64,000 bases of DNA from Schlegelella_A sp038318385 (GTDB taxonomy: Bacteria; Pseudomonadota; Gammaproteobacteria; Burkholderiales; Burkholderiaceae_C): assembly GCA_038318385.1 (NCBI GenBank), contig JBBQCD010000001.1, forward strand, positions 62,001 through 126,000. The letters are read 5' to 3'. The notes beneath the pieces were generated by a model. It was not told where the DNA came from. It was given only the letters and a program-made list of their open reading frames with translations, and searched no databases. Each line of letters starts with the position of its first letter. Position 1 is the stretch's first letter. Position numbers and translations under genes: made by a program. Positions 49,826 through 57,392 of the stretch are shown here, one piece after another.

Positions 49826-50048
49826 GTAGCTCAGTTGATGGACGTTTCGGCTTCGCCGACATGCCGCAGCTGGTCGTGCGAGCCCAACGACGCTCGCCGT
49901 ACCACTTCGGCAAGCCCCTCGGATAGGCCCGCCGCCGGCGACCGCCGGCGGTCGATTCGCGCTGCCCGGCCTGCGCTTCGTCGCAAGCCATGTTGTCTTC
50001 TCTCAGTCGGGTTCGATACTGGAACACCACGACGATCCGGAACACCAC
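49826..50048. other. Intergenic region before the dienelactone hydrolase-like gene
   Basis: 223 bases with no supported gene. A stretch near 49830 (GGTAGCTCAGTTGATGG) looks like the start of a tRNA but has no matching remainder. It should contain the hydrolase promoter. Confidence 0.4.
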
Positions 50049-51065
50049 ATGACCTGCCCTCTTCGACGCATCCTGGCCTCGCTGGCCACCCTGCTCATCG
50101 CCGCGAACGCGCACGCCTACGAGGCCGGCTGGATGCAGATCCAGGTCGCCGGCACGACGACGGATGCGCCCACGACGACAGTCGCCCTGTACTACCCGAC
50201 GGCTGCTGCGCCGCGATCCATCGCCATGGGGCCGTTCGCGCTCGACGTCGCCATCGGCGGGAAGCCCGTCGACAAGGTCAAGGCGTTGATCCTGCTCAGC
50301 CACGGCATCGGCGGCAGCGAACTCGGGCACAGCGTCCTGGCGCAAGCCCTCGCCCGTCACGGCTACCTGGTCGCGGCACTCCGTCATCCCGGCGACAACT
50401 GGCAGGATCGGTCCCTGATCGAGAAGAGCCCCGAGCGCTACTTCGACGAGCGGCCACGGCAAGCGTCCCGGGTCATCGACGCGATCCTGGCCGATCCCAG
50501 GTGGAAGGACCGGATCGCGAGCGACAGCCAGGGGCCTCGCGTGGGTGCGCTCGGGCACTCGGCCGGCGGCTATACGGTGCTGGCGCTGGCGGGAGCCAGG
50601 CCGGATCTGTCGCGGATAAGGACGCACTGCATGACCGAAGCATCCGAAGACCCGATCTTCTGCGGCGTGGGCCGTCCGCAGGTCGCGATGTCGCCGCAAC
50701 CAGCGGCCACGCCCTCGCTCAGGGACGAGCGCGTTCGAGCGATCGTCGCGATGGCCCCGGCGGGGGTGATGCTCACTGCCGAATCGCTGGCCGCGGTGCG
50801 GTCGGCGACCCTGATCTACGAGGCGCAGCTCGATCGTTTCCTGGTGCCGCGATTTCACGCCGAATGGGTCGCCGACAATCTGCCCGCCCCGAACCTGCAT
50901 CGGGTGCCGAACGCCTGGCATTTCGCCTTCATGGATACGCCCAGCATGTCCCTCCCCAGCCCGGACGGCGACGTCGCCGCCAACCCGCCGGGTTTCGATC
51001 GCGATGCGTTCCAGAGGCAGCTCGCCGACGAAATAACGGCCTTCTTCGACAAGGCTTTCCCCTAG
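50049..51065 (+). CDS. Secreted alpha/beta hydrolase, predicted dienelactone hydrolase type
   Basis: 338 residues with a signal peptide (RRILASLATLLIAANAHAYEAG). The nucleophile is in GHSAGGYTVLAL (Ser near residue 176), LLSHGIGGSELGHSVLAQALARHGYLVAALRHPGDN holds the oxyanion loop, and the base histidine is probably in RVPNAWHFAFMD. The acidic member may be Asp in YEAQLDRFLVP. This is the COG4188 group of predicted dienelactone hydrolases, usually periplasmic, with esterase or platelet-activating-factor-acetylhydrolase-like activity. It stands alone between LysR and the cyclase; substrate unknown. Confidence 0.85.
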   Translation: MTCPLRRILASLATLLIAANAHAYEAGWMQIQVAGTTTDAPTTTVALYYPTAAAPRSIAMGPFALDVAIGGKPVDKVKALILLSHGIGGSELGHSVLAQALARHGYLVAALRHPGDNWQDRSLIEKSPERYFDERPRQASRVIDAILADPRWKDRIASDSQGPRVGALGHSAGGYTVLALAGARPDLSRIRTHCMTEASEDPIFCGVGRPQVAMSPQPAATPSLRDERVRAIVAMAPAGVMLTAESLAAVRSATLIYEAQLDRFLVPRFHAEWVADNLPAPNLHRVPNAWHFAFMDTPSMSLPSPDGDVAANPPGFDRDAFQRQLADEITAFFDKAFP

Positions 51066-51097
51066 GCGATTCTGCGAACCGATCGCCGCGCCGCGGC

Positions 51098-52636
51098 TCA
51101 AGCCAGCGCGTACACCGAAACCGCGGCGCTGTGTCCCTTCACCTGCATGTCGGGAAGGGGCGTGCAGCCCGCCCTCGATGCGAGCCTCGCGACAGTGGCG
51201 CCGCTCACCAGCACGGTGGTCCCGAGTTCCTTGTTGAGCGATTGGATGCGCGAGGCGACGTTGACGGCATCGCCGACGAGGGCGTACGACAGGCGCTCGC
51301 CGCTGCCGATGTTGCCGGCGATGACCGTGCCGGTGTGGATGCCGATGCCGTGGTGCAGCTCGCGCCTGCCGGCCGATCGCCGCTCGGCGTTCCACGCGGC
51401 GAGCCGCGCCCTCATGGCGCGCGCCGCGGCGACCGCGGCGTCGGCATGGCCCGAGCGCGCGACCGGCGCGCCGAACACGGCCTCGATCTCGTCGCCGATG
51501 AACTGGAGCACCAGGCCGCCGCACCCGCGAATCGCACGGTCCATCTCGCCGAAGTATGCGTTCAGGTCCGCCACCACTTCGTCGGCCGGGGTGGCCTCGT
51601 CCCATGGCGTGAAATCGCGCAGGTCGGCGAACAGGATCGTGACGTCATGCTGCACACCGCCCGCGTCGGCGCGTCCGGCGAGGATCTCGTCGCGCACTTC
51701 GGGGCTGACGTAGCGGCCGAAGGTTTCGCGGATGCGTTCGCGCTCGCGCAAGCCCTCGACCATGCCGTTGAAGCCTTCGGCGACGGAGCCGATCTCGTCG
51801 TTCGACACCACCGGACAGCGCACGTCCAACGCGCCGTCCCGGACCTGCCGCATCGCGCGCTGGACGTCGCGCAGCGGGCCGGCGATGCTGCTCGCGACGA
51901 GGGTCGCCAGGCCCGCAGACACCACCACGCCGCCGAGCGCGAGAACCGCGATGACGGCGATGAGGTTGCGGATGATGGCTGCGGATGCGACGGCATCGGC
52001 CTGCAGCAGGGCCTGCGCCCGGGTGAGCGCCGCAACGGCGAGCACCGCCATCGGCAGCAGGCTGACGATGAGGAGCACCGCGAGCATGCGTGGGCGCACC
52101 CGCAGGCGAGGGGCACGGGCCGCACTCAGATCGCCGGCAGGAAACAAGCGGGGCAACTCGGCGCGCCAGATGCGCTCGACCCCGAAGAACATGCCGGCGG
52201 CCACGAAGATGCCGCTGACGAACGTGATGCCGAACAGCTGACGCAGTGCGGCTTCGAGCGCGAAGCCGCCGGACAGCAACGGCCACAGCACGCCCCAGAG
52301 CAAACCGGCGGCCGCCCAGCCGGCGAAGGTCAGCAGCGCCATGAACGCGGGCATCAGCAGGGCCCGACGGCGTGCAACGGAATCCTCGACGAGGGTCGGC
52401 GGCCCTTCCCCCCCCTGCGTGATGGTTCGCATCCAGCGGGCGCTCGCGATCCGCCCGACCACGGAGAGCAAAGAGAATCCGAGGGCGAAAAAGGCCAACT
52501 CGGCACCGCCGATCTTGACGCCGCCCGCGATGGGGTCGACCTCGTGGAAATAGACGAAGGTCAGCACGGCACCGCCCAAGTTGCCGAGCACCATGAGCCT
52601 GACCAGGCGCTGGCGAATGGTCGGTGCGGCATGCAT
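51098..52636 (-). CDS. Class III adenylate/guanylate cyclase with membrane domain and HAMP
   Basis: 512 residues. About six membrane segments occupy the first 270 residues (LVRLMVLGNLGGAVLTFVYFHEV, LAFFALGFSLLSVVGRI, ALLMPAFMALLTFAGWAAAGLLWGVLWPLL, FGITFVSGIFVAAGMFFGVERIW, MLAVLLIVSLLPMAVLAVAAL, LIAVIAVLALGGVVVSAGLATLV). A HAMP linker follows, then the cyclase: HDVTILFADLRDFTPW (metal Asp), QFIGDEIEAVFGAP (second metal Asp), GIGIHTGTVIAGNIGSGERLSYALVGDAVNVASRIQSLNKELG. Active residues appear present. It makes cAMP (or cGMP) in response to an unknown membrane signal. It converges with the hydrolase gene, 32 bases apart. Confidence 0.9.
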   Translation of the reverse strand: MHAAPTIRQRLVRLMVLGNLGGAVLTFVYFHEVDPIAGGVKIGGAELAFFALGFSLLSVVGRIASARWMRTITQGGEGPPTLVEDSVARRRALLMPAFMALLTFAGWAAAGLLWGVLWPLLSGGFALEAALRQLFGITFVSGIFVAAGMFFGVERIWRAELPRLFPAGDLSAARAPRLRVRPRMLAVLLIVSLLPMAVLAVAALTRAQALLQADAVASAAIIRNLIAVIAVLALGGVVVSAGLATLVASSIAGPLRDVQRAMRQVRDGALDVRCPVVSNDEIGSVAEGFNGMVEGLRERERIRETFGRYVSPEVRDEILAGRADAGGVQHDVTILFADLRDFTPWDEATPADEVVADLNAYFGEMDRAIRGCGGLVLQFIGDEIEAVFGAPVARSGHADAAVAAARAMRARLAAWNAERRSAGRRELHHGIGIHTGTVIAGNIGSGERLSYALVGDAVNVASRIQSLNKELGTTVLVSGATVARLASRAGCTPLPDMQVKGHSAAVSVYALA

Positions 52637-52743
52637 GGCGCGGATTGTCCAGCAGCGCCGCGATAGTCAGCTACCTGCCGGCGGCGTGAGCACGCCGCTG
52701 AGTCGGTTCACGCGATGCAGAACGGCACGCGACCCGCAACCGA

Positions 52744-52941
52744 GTGCTGGCAGACGCGGTGACAGGCTTCGCCGCCTCCGACTTCCAGGCCACCGGCCTC
52801 GACGGAAGCTTCGCGTTGCACCCAGGAATGCTCGCGTTCACCGCATCAGGGGCGGTGCCTGCGGTGCCCGAACCCTCGACCTACGCGCTCTTGCTGGTGG
52901 GCCTGTTGATGGTCCCACGCGCGCGGAGGCTTTGGCGATGA
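52744..52941 (+). pseudogene. Fragment of a PEP-CTERM protein
   Basis: 65 residues from GTG 52744, ending VPEPSTYALLLVGLLMVPRARRLWR. This is the exosortase sorting tail: PEP motif, membrane helix and basic end. Only about 35 residues of exoprotein precede it, and no signal peptide is present, so the 5' part is lost. An exosortase is not in the window. It lies between the cyclase and tRNA-Arg, in a poorly coding stretch of about 400 bases. Confidence 0.65.
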
Positions 52942-52999
52942 GATCGACTGCGCACGTGATCAACGGCCCGCCCAAGGCAGAAGTCACGCAAAGGTCACG

Positions 53000-53039
53000 A
53001 AAAAAGAAGACGGCCTGAACGCGTGAACGTCCAAGCCGT
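53000..53039 (-). terminator. Rho-independent terminator after tRNA-Arg
   Basis: On the minus strand ACGGC (53039-53035) and GCCGT (53014-53010) pair around a 20-base loop, followed by CTTC and a T tract (53008-53000). It begins 20 bases after the tRNA 3' end. Confidence 0.6.
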
Positions 53040-53058
53040 TGATACCGATGCGGATTCT

Positions 53059-53135
53059 TGGTGCGGCTGGCAGGATTCGAACCCACGACCCCTTGGTTCG
53101 TAGCCAAGTACTCTATCCAACTGAGCTACAGCCGC
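53059..53135 (-). tRNA. tRNA-Arg (anticodon ACG), CCA encoded
   Basis: 77 bases. The acceptor arms GCGGCTG and CAGCCGC pair fully; T8-A9 follows; the D loop is GCTCAGTTGGATAGAG, the anticodon stem-loop is TTGGCTACGAACCAA with ACG in the loop, and the T arm is GTGGGTTCGAATC with a matching stem. The 3' CCA is in the DNA (53061-53059). It reads CGU/CGC/CGA codons after A34 to inosine change. Confidence 0.97.
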
Positions 53136-53161
53136 CAAGCCTCGCAGTATATCAGCGGCGA

Positions 53162-54409
53162 TCAGGTCAGCCGGGCGGCGGCCTCGAAGCAGCGCGCAGC
53201 GCGCGCCGCGTCGTCCTCCTGCTGGGCCAGACGGGCGAGCGCGACCCAGGCGCGACGCCGATGCCCGCCCGAAAGGCCCTCGTCGTCCGCGGCCTGCTGG
53301 AGCAGCAACCGCGCCTTGCCCCAGAGCTGGCGCTCGACGAGCGCCATGCCGGCGGCCAGGGCGATCGACCCGTCGCGCGGGTAGGCTTGCGACGCGGCTT
53401 CAAGACGCGGCAACCACTCCGGCCCGAGTCCCGGCACCGCGTCGGCGAAGGCTTCGGCGACGACGGCCCTGCCGTCGGCACCGAGGGCCTCGAGGTCTTC
53501 CCAGAACGGCCGCAGCCAGCCCCGGGCTTCGTCGGGCGCGCCGAGAGCGATCGCCCGCGCAGCCGCGGCGGCGGCCACGTAGGGATCACGTCGATCGGCG
53601 GCGTCGAAGAGCAGCCAGGTCCGGCGCAGCTGCTCGATGTCGTGCGCCTGGGTCAGCGACTCCGAGGCCAGCGATCGCAGCAGCCCCTGCGCGGCAACCT
53701 TCGAGAACCCCTGGTGCTTGACGAGCATGCGTGCGGTCTTCAGCGCATCGTGCGGCTGACCGCCGAATTTCGCAGCCTGCAGTTTCAGGCGCAGCGCATG
53801 GGTGCGCCGGGCCACGCCGAGCGGCAGATCGTTCAGCAGCTCGAGCGCGCGCGGCGCATCTCGATCGTCGAGGGCCCACTCCGCGGCGAGCAGCCGCGCA
53901 CCCTCCTCCGCCGAACGCGCCGCGATGCTGCGCCGCGACAGGTCGAGAGCGGCGCCCAGCTCCTCGTCGCGGGTCGCGCGGTCCTGGAGTCGGTGCGCGC
54001 TGCCGGCCGCGAGCAGGTGGGCCAGCACGGTGAACTCGTTGTCCTGGGCCAGGTCGGGCGTGTCGACCTGGATCGCCAGCGCGCGCTGTGCCGCCTTCTG
54101 CGCCCGGCTGTAGCGTCCGCCGAAATACTGCGCCAGTGCGTCGCGCAGCGCCGCCTGGGCCGTGCGGTCGCGGCGCGCGACGCGCCATTCGCGTGCCCGG
54201 CGCGGCAACCCGGTCAGCGCATTCACGCCCTGGATCAGCGCCACCAGCAGGAAGCAGGTGCCGAAGAGCAGCAGCAGGAAGAGGTTCAGCGACATGTCAA
54301 GGCGCCAGGCACCCGAGTAGAACGTCACGAGCCCGTCGTTCGTGCCGAGCGTCGTGGCCGCCACCACGGCCACGCCGAACAGCAGGATGAACCAGATGGC
54401 CGTGCGCAT
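53162..54409 (-). CDS. hemY: Heme biosynthesis-associated membrane protein HemY
   Basis: 415 residues. Two membrane segments come first (IWFILLFGVAVVAATTLGTNDGLVTFYSGAWRLDMSLNLFLLLLFGTCFLLVALIQG), then a HemY-N region and TPR repeats (ARMLVKHQGFSKVAAQGLLRSLA, YPRDGSIALAAGMALVERQLWGKARLLLQQAA, RRAWVALARLAQQEDDAARAARCFEAAARL). It is the proteobacterial HemY of the hemCDXY cluster, not the oxidase of Bacillus. Its role is likely to support late heme synthesis at the membrane; the precise activity is unsettled. It follows hemX by 73 bases on the same strand. Confidence 0.92.
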   Translation of the reverse strand: MRTAIWFILLFGVAVVAATTLGTNDGLVTFYSGAWRLDMSLNLFLLLLFGTCFLLVALIQGVNALTGLPRRAREWRVARRDRTAQAALRDALAQYFGGRYSRAQKAAQRALAIQVDTPDLAQDNEFTVLAHLLAAGSAHRLQDRATRDEELGAALDLSRRSIAARSAEEGARLLAAEWALDDRDAPRALELLNDLPLGVARRTHALRLKLQAAKFGGQPHDALKTARMLVKHQGFSKVAAQGLLRSLASESLTQAHDIEQLRRTWLLFDAADRRDPYVAAAAAARAIALGAPDEARGWLRPFWEDLEALGADGRAVVAEAFADAVPGLGPEWLPRLEAASQAYPRDGSIALAAGMALVERQLWGKARLLLQQAADDEGLSGGHRRRAWVALARLAQQEDDAARAARCFEAAARLT

Positions 54410-54482
54410 CAGGCCACGCTCCAGGCCGACACGTGCCGGACGACGCGCCGCACGCCGCCGCAGGCCGCCGCCGCGCGCCGGC

Positions 54483-55595
54483 TCACCGCCCGGCCTCGGC
54501 CGCCGCCAGCGCCGCCAGCGTGTCGTCGGGCCGGGGCACGCCGCCCTGGCGCGCCTGCGCCGAGATCTGGCGCAGCAGTTCGGTGGCCAGTGCCGTGCGC
54601 CGGGAACCGCGCTCGAAGTAGCGATCGAGGGCGGCGAGCGCCACCTGCAGGTCGCTTTGCGCGGTGTCGAACTGCCGGCTGAGCAACGCCAGACGCGCGT
54701 TCAGCAGCCGCAGCTTCAGGTTCTCGCGCAGGAAGAACCCCTGCTCGGGGGCCAGCAGCGCCGCATCGGGCGAGTCGATCCGCGAAACCCGCACCAGCGA
54801 CCGCACTTCGTCCCAGGCCTGGAGCAGGAAGCGTTCGGCGACGGCCTCGACATGGCCCAGCCATTGCGGCTCCCAGCTGCCACTCGCGCCAGCCGCACTG
54901 GGCGCGGCCTGCGGGCGCGCGGCGGCCCGCGGCGGCTCGCCCCGAAGGGGACTCGCCGCCGAGAGCAGAGGCAGGTCGTCGATCATGCGGTTGGCCTGGT
55001 CGAGCTTGATCGCGAGGGTCGCGACGTCGGCGACGCCTGCAGACCGCACGCGGTCGAGGTCGCGGGCGATGGCGCGCCGCACGCCTTCGAGTCGCGGCTG
55101 GTTGTAGCGCGCCAGGCGCTCGTCGCTCTGCTTGAGAGCCACGACCAGCGGCTCGGCACTGCCGGTGATCGCCGTCTGCTGGAGGGCGACCCGGATTCCG
55201 GCTTCGATGTCGACCAGCAGGTTCTCGTCGCGCGAGCGCGAGAGGGACTGCATCAACTCCTCGAGCTGGGTGCGCTGCATCGCCACCTCGGCGACCTTCG
55301 CCTCGAGCAGCGCAACCTTGGCGGCCGCCTCACGCGTGCTTTCCAGGGCCTGCTTGCCGAACAGTCGGGCCTCTGCCGACTGCCCGGCACTGTCCTGCTG
55401 ACGTTGCACGAGTTCGTGCTCGATGCGGCGTACGCGCTGATCGGCCTTCCAGGCCAGCCACAGGCTGCCGAAAGCGACCAGGCCGAGCAGGACGGCAACG
55501 ATCCAGACCACGCGCCATGGCGTGAGGCGCTCGGAGGGCGTGGGGACCAGTACGGCGGTCGGCGAGTCGGTGTGGGGCGTGGGCGCGTCGTTCAC
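54483..55595 (-). CDS. hemX: HemX family membrane protein
   Basis: 370 residues from GTG 55595, overlapping the hemD stop. A cytoplasmic tail rich in Pro/Thr (NDAPTPHTDSPTAVLVPTPSERLTP) precedes one membrane segment (WRVVWIVAVLLGLVAFGSLWLAW) and a long periplasmic coiled coil (ALESTREAAAKVALLEAKVAEVAMQRTQLEELMQSL). The HemX domain then runs to the end (LLVDIEAGIRVALQQTAITGSAEPLVVALKQSDERL, FLLQAWDEVRSLVRVSRID). The older name uroporphyrinogen methyltransferase is not supported, since no such fold is seen. It belongs to the hemCDXY operon. Confidence 0.9.
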   Translation of the reverse strand: MNDAPTPHTDSPTAVLVPTPSERLTPWRVVWIVAVLLGLVAFGSLWLAWKADQRVRRIEHELVQRQQDSAGQSAEARLFGKQALESTREAAAKVALLEAKVAEVAMQRTQLEELMQSLSRSRDENLLVDIEAGIRVALQQTAITGSAEPLVVALKQSDERLARYNQPRLEGVRRAIARDLDRVRSAGVADVATLAIKLDQANRMIDDLPLLSAASPLRGEPPRAAARPQAAPSAAGASGSWEPQWLGHVEAVAERFLLQAWDEVRSLVRVSRIDSPDAALLAPEQGFFLRENLKLRLLNARLALLSRQFDTAQSDLQVALAALDRYFERGSRRTALATELLRQISAQARQGGVPRPDDTLAALAAAEAGR

Positions 55596-56368
55596 GATCG
55601 CATCGATTGTATGCAGGCGACCACGCTCGCCAGCGCCGGCCGGCACGGCGTCACGCGTGCGAATCCGGCCTCGCGCGCGCGCTGCGCGATGCGCGGATGC
55701 GTCGCCACGGCGGCGGCGTCGCGCCACGGCTCGGCAGGCGCGAGGCCGCCGCCGGCCACACGTGCCACCAGGTGCCCGATCGCCTCGGAGCTGCTGAAGA
55801 GCCAGAGGTGCCGACGCGGGTCGGCGATCGCCTCGCGCAGCAATCGATCGGTGGCGCCATCGACGCCGGGTGCGCCGCGGGTATAGCTCGACAACACGTC
55901 GACGGTGGCGCCCCGCTCGCGCAGGCGAGCACCCAGGAAGTCGCGACCGCCGGTTCCGCGCACGGCCAGCACGGAGGCGCTCTCCCAGTCGTCCCCTGCG
56001 AGGCGGGCCCAGAGCGCCTCAGAATCGAACTGCGGCGCGTCCGCCGCGGGCTCGACGACGAGCGCCGCAGGCACGCCGCGGGCAGCGAGCGCGGCGCTGG
56101 TTCCGGGTCCGGGCGATGCCGCACGAACTTGCGCAGGCCAGGACGGTCCGGGGGGCGCGGCGTCGAAGAAGGCGTCGACCGCGTTCGGGCTGACGAAGAC
56201 CACCAGCTGCCTCGCAGCGAGCGTGGACCACGCGGCATTCACAGCCGCGGGGTCCGGAGGCGGCCCGATCTCTATCAGCGGCAGCGCGACTGCGTCGATC
56301 CGGTGCGCCTGCAGGCGCTCGACCCATTCGGCCGCCTGCGCGAGCGGTCGTGTGACGAGGACCCGCAT
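55592..56368 (-). CDS. hemD: Uroporphyrinogen-III synthase
   Basis: 258 residues from ATG 56368. It closes hydroxymethylbilane to uroporphyrinogen III. Pattern: MRVLVTRPLAQAAEWVERLQAHRIDAVALPLIEI at the start, VVFVSPNAVDAFFDA, VLAVRGTGGRDFLGARLRERGATVDVLSSYTRG in the second domain and LWLFSSSEAIGHLV toward the end. HemD sequences vary widely, and this set is typical. It starts seven bases after hemC and overlaps hemX. Confidence 0.92.
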   Translation of the reverse strand: MRVLVTRPLAQAAEWVERLQAHRIDAVALPLIEIGPPPDPAAVNAAWSTLAARQLVVFVSPNAVDAFFDAAPPGPSWPAQVRAASPGPGTSAALAARGVPAALVVEPAADAPQFDSEALWARLAGDDWESASVLAVRGTGGRDFLGARLRERGATVDVLSSYTRGAPGVDGATDRLLREAIADPRRHLWLFSSSEAIGHLVARVAGGGLAPAEPWRDAAAVATHPRIAQRAREAGFARVTPCRPALASVVACIQSMRS

Positions 56369-56375
56369 GCGCCGC

Positions 56376-57308
56376 TCAGCCGGCGGCGAGCAGGTACGCG
56401 GCCCCGCCTTGCTGCTGCAGGATCGCCGCGGCGCGGCGGCCGAGCGCCTCGGCTGCGGGCTCGTCGACGACCACGGCCTGCGCCCGCGCACGCAGCAGCG
56501 GCGCGGCCGGCTGCTGCGAATGCCCCAGGGCGGCGTCGATCACGAGTTCGTCGCCCTGCCAGGTGGCGTGCGCGGCCAGCGGCATGCTGCAGCTGCCGCC
56601 GAGCGTGCGCGAGACCGCGCGCTCCGCGGCGGTGGCGAGCGCCGTCGGGGGGTGCGCGAGCGTTCCCAAGCGTTGCCGCAGCGCCGGATCATCCGCGCGC
56701 ACCTCGATCGCCAGCGCGCCCTGTCCGGCGCACGGCAGCATGCGACCGGGCTCGAAGCAACCGCGGATACGGGCACCGGCGCCGAGGCGTATCAGCCCTG
56801 CGGCAGCGAGCACGATCGCGTCGCACAGGCCCTCGTCGAGCTTGCGCAGCCGGGTGTCGAGATTGCCGCGCAGCGGCACGATGCGCAGGTCCGGACGCAG
56901 CGCGAGCAACTGCACCACCCGGCGCAGGCTGGAGGTGCCGACGCTCGCACCTTGTGGGAGTTCGTCGAGATCGGCATGCCGGTTCGAGACGAAGGCGTCA
57001 CGCGGATCCTCGCGCTCGAGGACCGCCGCCAGCGCGAAACCGGACGGCAGGTCCATCGGCACGTCCTTGAGCGAATGCACCGCAAGCTGGGCACGACCGT
57101 CGGCGAGCGCCGTCTCCAGCTCCTTGACGAACAGGCCCTTGCCGCCGACCTTGGCGAGCGTGCGATCGAGGATCTGGTCGCCCCGGGTCGTCATCGCCAG
57201 CAACTCGACCGTGGCACCGAGACGGTCCTGCACCAGGGCGCGCACATGCTCGGCCTGCCAGAGCGCCAGGCGGCTCTCGCGGGTCGCGATGATCAGCGCT
57301 GGCGGCAT
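56376..57308 (-). CDS. hemC: Hydroxymethylbilane synthase (porphobilinogen deaminase)
   Basis: 310 residues. It joins four porphobilinogens. Family marks: ALIIATRESRLALWQAEHVRALVQ, KVGGKGLFVKELETALADGRAQLAVHSLKDVPMD with the active Asp, VGTSSLRRVVQLLALRPDLRIVPLRGNLDTRLRKLDEGLCDAIVLAAAGLIRLG, and the cofactor cysteine in RTLGGSCSMPLAAHA. It is the first gene of hemC-hemD-hemX-hemY and is divergent from ppc, 84 bases apart. Confidence 0.96.
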   Translation of the reverse strand: MPPALIIATRESRLALWQAEHVRALVQDRLGATVELLAMTTRGDQILDRTLAKVGGKGLFVKELETALADGRAQLAVHSLKDVPMDLPSGFALAAVLEREDPRDAFVSNRHADLDELPQGASVGTSSLRRVVQLLALRPDLRIVPLRGNLDTRLRKLDEGLCDAIVLAAAGLIRLGAGARIRGCFEPGRMLPCAGQGALAIEVRADDPALRQRLGTLAHPPTALATAAERAVSRTLGGSCSMPLAAHATWQGDELVIDAALGHSQQPAAPLLRARAQAVVVDEPAAEALGRRAAAILQQQGGAAYLLAAG

Positions 57309-57392
57309 CGCACGATGCTAGCAGGCGCGCGTCTTGCGAGCCCCCGGCGGGCGGCCGTCGCGCGCGACGCCAGCCGCCACAATGGAGACTCG

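Noticed and set aside
49830..49846. GGTAGCTCAGTTGATGG resembles the 5' part of a tRNA
   Set aside because: No acceptor, anticodon or T-arm partner follows; only the D-arm-like words match.
54483..55595. hemX as uroporphyrinogen-III methyltransferase
   Set aside because: The sequence is a membrane-anchored coiled-coil HemX protein without a tetrapyrrole methyltransferase fold.
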